Source: Oleispira sp051275515
GTDB lineage: Bacteria; Pseudomonadota; Gammaproteobacteria; Pseudomonadales; Oceanobacteraceae
Assembly (NCBI GenBank): GCA_051275515.1
Contig: JBNMOT010000168.1
Span: 1 to 6,526 of the forward strand
DNA: 6,526 nucleotides
Direction: 5' to 3'
Of this stretch, positions 1-5,254 are shown piece by piece. The notes under the pieces were generated by a model that worked only from the letters and a program-made list of their open reading frames with translations, was not told where the DNA came from and did no database searches. Within the stretch, counting starts at the first letter, position 1, and each line of letters opens with the position of its first letter. The position numbers and the translations under genes are program-made.

Positions 1-807
1 CGATTTGGCCACATCGACTTCTAAGGTATGTGCGTCAGTTAAGCGGCAATTCATATTGGTGAGCATTGGTGCTACGTCGAGATCGTGTCGTAAATCGAAA
101 ATAAAGGTTTCAACATCTAGCTTACTGAGCAATGCCTTCATGGTGGTGCATTCCACCAGCAAACCGGTATCGATAATACCAATGGTGCGACACAGCATTT
201 CAGCCTCTTCAAGGTAGTGAGTGGTTAAAATAATGGTCACGCCTTGTTTGTTGATTTGTTTTAAAAATTCCCACATTGAACGACGCAGTTCAATGTCTAC
301 CCCGGCTGTTGGCTCATCTAAAATCAACAATTTAGGTTCGTGCATTAACGCGCGAGCAATCATTAAACGGCGTTTCATACCGCCAGACAGTTCGCGGGCT
401 TGGGCGTGACGCTTTTGCCATAAATCAAGTTGGGTGAGGTATTTTTCAGCGCGCTCTAATGCAACCGCTTTTGGCACGCCATAATAACCCGCTTGGTTAA
501 CCACTATTTGTTGCACGGTTTCAAATTGATTAAAGTTAAATTCTTGCGGCACTAACCCGATACATAACTTGGCATGTTCGAGCTGCTTATCAATATCAAA
601 ACCAAATACCGACACTGTACCTGCGGTTTTCTGTACCAATGAGCTGATAATGCCGATAGTGGTAGATTTACCCGCACCATTGGGGCCAAGCAGGGCAAAA
701 AAGTCACCTTGCTTTACCGTCAAACTGATCGACTTAACGGCTTCTACGCCACCTTTATAGGTTTTTTTAAGGTTTTCGATCACCAATGCATTGGCGTTAT
801 CGGCCAT
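1..807 (-). CDS. yadG: YadG-type ABC transporter ATP-binding protein (3' part cut off by window edge)
   Basis: This is the cytoplasmic ATPase of an ABC-2 type exporter that normally pairs with the membrane permease YadH; the substrate is not known. 269 codons are present with no stop, against 308 residues in E. coli YadG, so about 40 C-terminal residues lie outside the window. All nucleotide-binding motifs are visible: Walker A GPNGAGKST at 41-49, Q-loop VPQEFNFN with Gln88, signature LSGGM at 140-144, Walker B LLILDEP at 160-166 and the H-loop histidine 197 in TTHYLEEAE. The stretches VQQIVVNQAGYYGV and RRLMIARALMHEPKL match my recollection of the E. coli protein almost exactly. The ATG at 807 is chosen because a GAGG ribosome site lies 8 nt upstream and the N-terminus lines up with the family. 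An intrinsic terminator sits only 23 nt before the start, so expression depends on read-through or on a promoter inside hpt. yadH is expected just past the left edge. Confidence 0.95.
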   Translation of the reverse strand, partial: MADNANALVIENLKKTYKGGVEAVKSISLTVKQGDFFALLGPNGAGKSTTIGIISSLVQKTAGTVSVFGFDIDKQLEHAKLCIGLVPQEFNFNQFETVQQIVVNQAGYYGVPKAVALERAEKYLTQLDLWQKRHAQARELSGGMKRRLMIARALMHEPKLLILDEPTAGVDIELRRSMWEFLKQINKQGVTIILTTHYLEEAEMLCRTIGIIDTGLLVECTTMKALLSKLDVETFIFDLRHDLDVAPMLTNMNCRLTDAHTLEVDVAKS

Positions 808-830
808 ATTAAAATCCTCAACTTACTGTG

Positions 831-859
831 AAAAAAAACTCCCACATCGGCGGGAGTTT
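831..859 (-). terminator. Rho-independent terminator after hpt
   Basis: Read on the minus strand, AAACTCCC (859-852) and GGGAGTTT (843-836) form a perfect 8-bp stem around an 8-nt loop, followed directly by more T residues down to 831, eight T in all. It lies 17 nt past the hpt stop and 23 nt before yadG. The polarity (stem then T-run) suits leftward transcription, so it ends the mpl-ubiX-hpt message and separates yadG from it, at least in part. Confidence 0.9.
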
Positions 860-875
860 ATAAAATGATGTTGAC

Positions 876-1406
876 TTAATCTAATGGAACGACTTTAGCA
901 ATGTAAGGCAAGTTGCGATACTGCTCTGCGTAGTCGATACCGTAACCTACAATAAACTCGTCTGGGATGGTAATACCAATAAAGTCGACATAAACGTCTA
1001 CTTCACGGCGTTCAGGTTTATCTAATAACGTACAAAGCGCTAGGCTTTTTGGCTCACGCAGTAATAACATCTCGCGCACTTTGTTTAAGGTGTTACCTGA
1101 GTCGATTAAGTCTTCAACGATTAATACGTCACGACCGGCGATGTCAGACTGTACATCTTTAAGCACTTTCACATCACGCGAGCTGTTCATGGTATTACCG
1201 TAGCTCGATACTGACATAAAATCGATTTCAACATGGCCTTTAATACGGCGACACAAATCGGCCATAAACACTACTGAACCTTTTAAAAGGCCAACCATTA
1301 ATAAGCGTTCACTGTCGGCGTAATGGGCATTAATACGTTCAGCTAACTGGTCTAGGGTTTTATTGATTTCTTGTTCAGAAATCATCATTTCAATGGTGTG
1401 CTTCAT
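876..1406 (-). CDS. hpt: Hypoxanthine phosphoribosyltransferase
   Basis: Cytoplasmic purine salvage enzyme that joins hypoxanthine (and less well guanine) to PRPP, giving IMP or GMP plus pyrophosphate. The 176 residues match the E. coli Hpt length of 178. Visible motifs are GLLKGS at 39-44 (pyrophosphate-binding loop), SSYG at 67-70 in the flexible loop over the active site, and the PRPP signature VLIVEDLIDSGNT at 94-106 with the acidic pair E98-D99 and D102. LLDKP and IPDEFIVGYGIDY near the C-terminus are the base-binding region. The open frame extends to an ATG at 1448, but I place the start at 1406 because MKHTIE matches the E. coli start MKHTVE, a GAGAG ribosome site lies 4 nt upstream, and the longer form would overlap ubiX by 35 nt. 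The gene begins 7 nt after the ubiX stop, which suggests translational coupling, and is followed by a strong terminator. Confidence 0.96.
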   Translation of the reverse strand: MKHTIEMMISEQEINKTLDQLAERINAHYADSERLLMVGLLKGSVVFMADLCRRIKGHVEIDFMSVSSYGNTMNSSRDVKVLKDVQSDIAGRDVLIVEDLIDSGNTLNKVREMLLLREPKSLALCTLLDKPERREVDVYVDFIGITIPDEFIVGYGIDYAEQYRNLPYIAKVVPLD

Positions 1407-1413
1407 AAATCTC

Positions 1414-2073
1414 TCAATTGTCGATGTCGTGTGACTGAGTATGTCCATATCCCCAGCGACTCGTTAAGTCGTGTTCAATTCCCAAATGATCAAGTATTCG
1501 GGAAACCATGAAGTTTACCAGATCTTCTACTGATTTGGGATTATGATAAAAGCCTGGTGCCGCTGGCATGATAGTCGCACCATTACGGGTTAGGCTTAAC
1601 ATATGCTCTAAGTGTATGGCACTAAAAGGAGTTTCCCGCGGAACAAGAATCAATTGCCCTCTCTCTTTTAATACTACGTCTGCTGCTCTTTCGAGCAAAT
1701 GATTACTCATACCCGTGGCAACAGCAGCCAATGTGCCTGTTGAGCATGGACAAATGACCATTTGTTTAGGCGCAGCGCTGCCAGATGCTGGCGGCGAAAA
1801 CCATTCATCTTTGCCTAATACCACTAATTCACCTTTTAACGGTTCATCAACGTTATGCAGTTGTTCGAGTAATTGTGCTTTCGCTTTGTCTGGGTTCGCG
1901 CTTAATTGCAAACCGTGTTCAGTTGCTAACACCACCCGTGCGGCACTGGATATCATTAAAAATACTTGGTAATCGGCAGCCAGCAAACATTCAAGCAATT
2001 TAATGCCATAAGGCGCGCCAGATGCGCCCGTCCAGGCGAGGCTAATTGCTTTGGCTTTTTTGGCATAGGCCAT
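1414..2073 (-). CDS. ubiX: Flavin prenyltransferase UbiX
   Basis: UbiX attaches a dimethylallyl group to reduced FMN, making prenylated FMN, the cofactor of the decarboxylase UbiD in ubiquinone synthesis. The 219 residues are a little longer than E. coli UbiX (189) and close to Pseudomonas UbiX (209), which it resembles throughout. TGASGAPYG at 15-23 is the FMN phosphate loop. CPCSTGTLAAVATG at 108-121, ERAADVVLKE at 128-137, LVPRETPFS at 143-151 and AAPGFYHNP at 171-179 carry the residues that correspond to the catalytic and dimethylallyl phosphate-binding set of the Pseudomonas enzyme: E52, R129, K136, E147, Y176 and R192. An AGAGGA ribosome site lies 6 nt before the ATG at 2073. The gene follows mpl by 26 nt and precedes hpt by 7 nt. 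ubiD is not in the window, which is usual since the pair is often unlinked. Confidence 0.95.
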   Translation of the reverse strand: MAYAKKAKAISLAWTGASGAPYGIKLLECLLAADYQVFLMISSAARVVLATEHGLQLSANPDKAKAQLLEQLHNVDEPLKGELVVLGKDEWFSPPASGSAAPKQMVICPCSTGTLAAVATGMSNHLLERAADVVLKERGQLILVPRETPFSAIHLEHMLSLTRNGATIMPAAPGFYHNPKSVEDLVNFMVSRILDHLGIEHDLTSRWGYGHTQSHDIDN

Positions 2074-2099
2074 GTTGTATCCTCTATCGGTTAAAGCCG

Positions 2100-3539
2100 T
2101 TACGCTAAAGCCTTAATCATTTTTTGGTGAATACCATTAAAACCACCATTACTCATGATAACTACGGTATCACCTTGCTTTGCGGTAGCGGCAACTGCGC
2201 TAATAATATCTTCAATGTTGTTAAACACAGTCACAGGGATTGGCGCATTAGCCATACTGGCTTTGATGTCCCAGTCAATATTGTCTGCTTGGTATAAGTA
2301 GCCCACATCGGCTAATACCATCGAGTTGGCAAGAGTATCTTTATGTACTCCGCTCTTCATGGTGTTTGAGCGGGGCTCTAACACCACTATAATGTTGCCA
2401 TTAGGATTGTCGCTGGAAGCTACTTTAGCTCTTAAGCCTTGTAAAGTAGTGGCAATAGCGGTGGGATGATGAGCAAAATCGTCATACACAGACACGCCAT
2501 TTACGGTCGCTAATAGTTCTAAACGACGCTTTGGTGGGCTAAATTGTGCCAACGCCTCAATAGCATGACTTGGCGCTACGCCCACATGACGAGCAGCCGC
2601 TATTGCCATTATGGCGTTTTCAATATTATGCTGACCTATTAATGCCCAGTTTACTATCCCTTGCGACTCGCCCTTAAACAGTACTTCAAACTCATGACCA
2701 TCGTCTGCAATAGTACGCGACTGCCAAGCATTGGGTTCACCTTGGTTCGCTGAAACATTAACAGAATGCTCGGCTAAACCAATGGTTAAGCTTGTGGCTT
2801 TAGAATAGATTTCTTGCTCGCTCCAACAGCCCATATCAATCACTTGTTGCACGGCTTCAACGTCGCGAGGCCAAATCACCTTGCCCTCGCCCGGCACAGT
2901 ACGAATAACGTGATTAAACTGGCGTTGGATCGCCGCTAAGTCGGCAAAAATATCGGCATGATCAAACTCAAGATTATTGATCACTAAGGTGCGAGGATGG
3001 TAATGAACAAACTTAGAACGTTTATCAAAAAAGGCACTGTCGTATTCGTCGGCTTCTACTACAAAAAATACTGAGTTACCTAAACGAGCTGACACGCCAA
3101 AATTTTGCGGCACACCGCCAATTAAAAAACCTGGCTCGTAACCACAGTATTCTAAAACCCACGCTAGCATGCTGGAAGTAGAAGTTTTACCGTGTGTACC
3201 CGCTACAGCCAATACCCAACGGTCTTGCAAAATATGTTCAGATAAAAACTGCGGCCCAGATGTATATTTTATGCCGCGATTTAGTACCGCTTCTACACAC
3301 GGGTTACCACGACTCATGGCGTTACCAATAACCACTAAGTCTGGTTGATTGTCGCCTTCTTTACCTAATTGAGCTGGATCAAAACCTTGGATTAACTCGA
3401 TACCTTGTTGCTCAAGCTGGGTGCTCATCGGTGGGTAAACGTTGGCATCGCTGCCGGTCACCTTGTGGCCCATTGCGCGGGCAAGTAGGGCTAAACCGCC
3501 CATAAAAGTGCCACAAATACCTAAAATGTGTACGTGCAT
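2100..3539 (-). CDS. mpl: UDP-N-acetylmuramate:L-alanyl-gamma-D-glutamyl-meso-diaminopimelate ligase (murein peptide recycling)
   Basis: Mpl ligates the tripeptide L-Ala-D-Glu-mDAP, recovered from old peptidoglycan, to UDP-MurNAc using ATP, so that it can re-enter wall synthesis. It acts in the cytoplasm and belongs to the Mur ligase family. The 479 residues compare with 457 in E. coli. Domain 1 opens with HILGICGTFMGG and TGSDANVYPPMS (residues 4-39), which hold the UDP-sugar. The central ATPase domain has the P-loop GTHGKTS at 114-120, EADEYD at 162-167 and NNLEFDHADIF at 188-198. GQHNIEN at 302-308, PKRRLE at 336-341 and DDFAHHPTA at 353-361 lead into the C-terminal domain, ending with MSNGGFNGIHQK. 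These are Mpl-type rather than MurC-type sequences; MurC is the main alternative and fits worse. The ATG at 3539 gives the family N-terminus. The ribosome site is weak (AGAG about 8 nt upstream). First gene of the likely mpl-ubiX-hpt operon. Confidence 0.96.
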   Translation of the reverse strand: MHVHILGICGTFMGGLALLARAMGHKVTGSDANVYPPMSTQLEQQGIELIQGFDPAQLGKEGDNQPDLVVIGNAMSRGNPCVEAVLNRGIKYTSGPQFLSEHILQDRWVLAVAGTHGKTSTSSMLAWVLEYCGYEPGFLIGGVPQNFGVSARLGNSVFFVVEADEYDSAFFDKRSKFVHYHPRTLVINNLEFDHADIFADLAAIQRQFNHVIRTVPGEGKVIWPRDVEAVQQVIDMGCWSEQEIYSKATSLTIGLAEHSVNVSANQGEPNAWQSRTIADDGHEFEVLFKGESQGIVNWALIGQHNIENAIMAIAAARHVGVAPSHAIEALAQFSPPKRRLELLATVNGVSVYDDFAHHPTAIATTLQGLRAKVASSDNPNGNIIVVLEPRSNTMKSGVHKDTLANSMVLADVGYLYQADNIDWDIKASMANAPIPVTVFNNIEDIISAVAATAKQGDTVVIMSNGGFNGIHQKMIKALA

Positions 3540-3572
3540 ACTTAACTCTAATTGATCCGTAATATGGCGGTT

Positions 3573-3602
3573 ATTCTAATCTATTGTGCAACAGAATGTC
3601 AG
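3573..3602 (-). promoter_or_regulatory. Candidate sigma-70 promoter for mpl-ubiX-hpt
   Basis: On the minus strand CTGACA (3602-3597, five of six to TTGACA) and TAGAAT (3578-3573, five of six to TATAAT) are separated by 18 nt. A start site near 3566 would leave a leader of about 27 nt before mpl. The box pair lies in the only gap (3540-3636) between azlD and mpl. I see no convincing terminator for azlCD in the same gap, so read-through from azlCD is also possible. Confidence 0.5.
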
Positions 3603-3636
3603 TTAACAATGATTGAAATTAATCTAGACTATGTTG

Positions 3637-3939
3637 CTAATACAAAATAAAAAACAGTCCCATACTGAGAACGGTTGTGAGCAAGGTATTGCGGGTAACA
3701 TAAGCCAGCACTGTGGCCACCAGCGCGCAGGTTAAATAGGGATTATGCACACTAATAGCTAGTTGGCCTTCTGGCACAAATACGATTGGGGCTAATATGG
3801 CGGTTAATACCGCAGGTGCTGAATAGCTTAAAAACGTTAAGGTGTTTTTACTTAAGCGAATAGGCAATTTAGGTTCTAGCAATAAATGTCGGCTGACAAA
3901 TACCACTGCCGCCATAGATAAAATAATCAACCAGGTCAT
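3637..3939 (-). CDS. azlD: AzlD family branched-chain amino acid exporter, small subunit
   Basis: Small integral membrane protein that works with AzlC to export branched-chain amino acids; the pair is known from 4-azaleucine resistance in Bacillus (AzlCD) and from valine export in E. coli (YgaZH). The 100 residues are typical for the family. Hydrophobic segments lie at about 2-20, 38-56, 66-82 and 85-100. Family-like marks are the Arg at 17 with LPIRLS, then the YSAPAVLTAILAPIVF core at 39-54, and VTRNTLLTTVLSMG near the end, where the RN...T...G pattern is usual. The ATG overlaps the azlC stop as ATGA, a standard sign of coupled translation of two subunits. The identification rests on hydrophobicity, size, these motifs and the azlC neighbour. 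The true substrate in this organism could differ from Leu, Ile or Val. Confidence 0.88.
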   Translation of the reverse strand: MTWLIILSMAAVVFVSRHLLLEPKLPIRLSKNTLTFLSYSAPAVLTAILAPIVFVPEGQLAISVHNPYLTCALVATVLAYVTRNTLLTTVLSMGLFFILY

Positions 3940-4796
3940 ACGTTTTCATCCTTATGCGCGGTTACCGAACGCGAAGTATCTGAATGCGCTGTAACCGAAT
4001 GAGCGTGTTCTGAACTAGCACTGTCTGAATGATCATTCTTTGAATTAGAGGCAGCTGATATCTTACTGTCCTCATTGGTAAATTTAGCGTAGCCCATGCC
4101 TGCTGCCATACCCGATATTGCTGCAATTAACAGCCCTGCTTGGATCGCAAATACCGCACATACCACCGCTAACGTAAGTGACACTAAAACACATATTAAA
4201 ATCGACGGTTTTTTTACTGTCGGTACTACTAAGGCAATAAAGGTGGCGGCGATGGCAAAGTCGAGCCCAAGTTCGCCTAAATTGTCGATAGACTGCCCTG
4301 CGACAATGCCGAGTAAGGTGGCAATATTCCAGCCGATATAAAAAGTTAACCCTCCGCCCAAAGCGTACCAACGATCAAACTGGTGTTGGATTGGTTTATC
4401 GCCATGGTGAGCTTGATTAGCAATAGCAAAGAGTTCATCTGTGAGTAAAAAACCCAGACCTAAACGCCATTTTAGCGGCAACGGGCTAATATGGGTGCGC
4501 ATCGCCATGGCATACAATAAATGCCTTGAAGTGATCAGTAAGGTAGTTATAAGAATACTGCCGATACCAATACCAGCTTTTATCATGCCGAGTGCAACTA
4601 ACTGGGCGCTGCCAGCAAAGATAATGGCCGACATCGCCTGGCTTTCAACGGCTGTAAGGCCAACTTCAAGGGCGAACGAGCCAGCTAAAATCCCCCAAGG
4701 GATGACTGCTATTGTTAGCGGCATAACGGCAAGCCCGCCCGCTAAAAATGATTTGGTTTTAGTGGTAGTCACACTAATAGATTCGGTTGCGCTCAC
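3936..4796 (-). CDS. azlC: AzlC family branched-chain amino acid exporter, large subunit, with a repetitive C-terminal tail
   Basis: Large membrane subunit of the AzlCD/YgaZH exporter. The 286 residues exceed the usual 230-255. Family motifs are PWGILAGSFA at 33-42, FAGSAQ at 60-65, SRHLLYAMAM at 90-99 and LTDELFA at 118-124. Hydrophobic stretches lie at about 18-42, 54-90, 145-167, 179-194 and 198-236. From residue 238 the sequence turns into a polar tail of 49 residues rich in Ser, His, Asp, Ala and Thr, built from degenerate pentapeptides close to A-H-S-(V/D)-T; this tail is not part of the usual family fold. The start is a GTG: an AAGGAG ribosome site lies 5 nt upstream and an in-frame TAA stands just before it, so no earlier start is possible. 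The GTG overlaps the stop of an upstream 50-codon ORF as GTGA. azlD follows with an ATGA overlap. Confidence 0.9.
   Translation of the reverse strand: MSATESISVTTTKTKSFLAGGLAVMPLTIAVIPWGILAGSFALEVGLTAVESQAMSAIIFAGSAQLVALGMIKAGIGIGSILITTLLITSRHLLYAMAMRTHISPLPLKWRLGLGFLLTDELFAIANQAHHGDKPIQHQFDRWYALGGGLTFYIGWNIATLLGIVAGQSIDNLGELGLDFAIAATFIALVVPTVKKPSILICVLVSLTLAVVCAVFAIQAGLLIAAISGMAAGMGYAKFTNEDSKISAASNSKNDHSDSASSEHAHSVTAHSDTSRSVTAHKDENV
3950..4054 (-). repeat. Degenerate 15-bp tandem repeat inside the 3' end of azlC
   Basis: Seven consecutive 15-bp units can be laid out, starting at 3950, 3965, 3980, 3995, 4010, 4025 and 4040 on the plus strand, with a core of c(c/t)gaa(t/c) at the start of each. 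The six units from 3965 keep this core well; the unit at 3950 is weaker (10 of 15 to the 3980 unit). Because 15 is a multiple of three, each unit encodes five residues in the azlC frame, giving a pentapeptide series with Ser at its fixed position (about residues 248-283). There is no gap between units. Confidence 0.8.
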
Positions 4797-4945
4797 ATCA
4801 TCTCCTTATGGTGCACTGATAACGCTAACGCGCCAAGTGACAAGAAGATTAGCTTAACGTGAATAAATGAATAAAGCCCTTGAAAATTGATCATTATGGC
4901 GAAATTTAAAGCTATGTTGCTAGTGTCGATCTTGAGGGGGTTCAT
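4793..4945 (-). CDS. Possible small hydrophobic protein or leader peptide upstream of azlC (50 codons)
   Basis: An open frame of 50 codons begins with ATG at 4945, starts MNPLKIDTSN, and ends with ATG-ATG-TGA at 4801-4793. Its TGA overlaps the GTG start of azlC as GTGA, and the azlC ribosome site AAGGAG lies within its Lys47-Glu48 codons. The C-terminal half holds one hydrophobic stretch (KLIFLSLGALALSV, 31-44), long enough for a short membrane segment. Sixteen of 50 residues are Leu, Ile or Val. No family is recognised. Against it being real: no good ribosome site precedes the ATG at 4945 (nearest AGG is 14 nt away), and an inner ATG at 4894 is equally unsupported. It could be a coupled leader, a genuine small membrane protein, or a chance frame. 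Confidence 0.35.
   Translation of the reverse strand: MNPLKIDTSNIALNFAIMINFQGLYSFIHVKLIFLSLGALALSVHHKEMM
4816..4843 (-). promoter_or_regulatory. Weak candidate promoter immediately before azlC
   Basis: On the minus strand TTGTCA (4843-4838) and TATCAG (4821-4816) stand 16 nt apart, matching consensus at five and four positions. A transcript from here would have a very short leader that still includes the AAGGAG ribosome site of azlC but would exclude the 50-codon ORF. A tandem pair of TAACGC (plus strand, 4820-4831) covers the spacer. Confidence 0.25.
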
Positions 4946-5254
4946 TATTATGTATAAAACCTATTTGTGAAATACACAAACTTCGATTGTGGCATTGATT
5001 TAATATTGATAAACAACAGGCACAGAAAATCATAACGTTAATATTTTAAATAACTTAATCAACATTACAATTTAATAATACTGATCTCAACATCCTTGCT
5101 TCAAGATGTATAAGTTATATTTTACATTTTTAAAAATAAGCAATAACTAAATATCAATAAACCAAATAATTTATTTTATATTGTTAATACAAAGATCAAC
5201 ATAAATTTTTATCATTAGCCAATAATGCGAATATTGATATTAGCTGATTTTATG
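4946..5254. other. AT-rich non-coding spacer between lysR and the azlC unit
   Basis: No gene-sized frame is seen. By direct count 5041-5220 is about 18% GC, far below the genes on either side. Besides the dyad at 4964-4980, short words recur: TATTGATA at 5004-5011 and 5232-5239 with its reverse complement at 5152-5159, and TCAACAT at 5059-5065, 5087-5093 and 5196-5202. In such AT-rich DNA these may be chance. No convincing intrinsic terminator follows the lysR-type gene. The composition would suit binding by H-NS-like silencers, which is inference. Confidence 0.6.
4951..4980 (-). promoter_or_regulatory. Perfect inverted repeat (4964-4980) over a weak promoter-like pair upstream of the azlC transcription unit
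   Basis: TTTGTG and CACAAA form a perfect 6-bp dyad with a 5-nt centre (4964-4980). It contains a T-N11-A spacing (4966 to 4978), the general shape of a LysR-type operator. The dyad overlaps a possible -35 (minus strand TTGTGT, 4979-4974) with a possible -10 TATACA (4956-4951) 17 nt downstream; both match consensus poorly. The position, 19 nt before the small ORF and about 170 nt before azlC, suits a regulatory site. Which protein binds is inference only. Confidence 0.35.

Noticed and set aside
5..760. Three plus-strand frames opposite yadG
   Set aside because: They are antisense to an ABC ATPase with every motif intact.
1407..1448. Longer hpt reading frame starting at 1448
   Set aside because: It would overlap ubiX by 35 nt and add 14 residues without family support; the ATG at 1406 has a ribosome site and matches the E. 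coli N-terminus.
1715..2003. Two plus-strand frames opposite ubiX
   Set aside because: Both are antisense to a gene with intact catalytic motifs and have no start signals or known domain.
4084..4371. 95-codon minus-strand frame inside azlC
   Set aside because: It is wholly inside azlC in another frame, with an Arg/Cys-rich translation typical of a shadow frame.
4441..4857. 138-codon plus-strand frame opposite azlC
   Set aside because: It lies antisense to a well supported membrane protein gene, has no ribosome site or recognisable domain, and its hydrophobic character is a by-product of the opposite strand.
4896..4970. 24-codon plus-strand frame starting MAKFKAMLLV
   Set aside because: No ribosome site, antisense to the 50-codon ORF region, and no plus-strand gene follows.
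4964..4980. Reading the dyad as a CRP or FNR site
   Set aside because: Half-site spacing is wrong: CRP needs TGTGA-N6-TCACA and FNR needs TTGAT-N4-ATCAA; neither fits.
4920..5033. 37-codon minus-strand frame starting at ATG 5033 with a CxCC-like start
   Set aside because: No ribosome site, crosses the dyad and overlaps the other small ORF; likely chance in AT-rich DNA.
5220..5249. Imperfect hairpin AGCTAATA/TATTGGCT after the lysR-type gene
   Set aside because: One wobble pair, a 13-nt loop, AT-rich stem and no proper T-run; not convincing as an intrinsic terminator.
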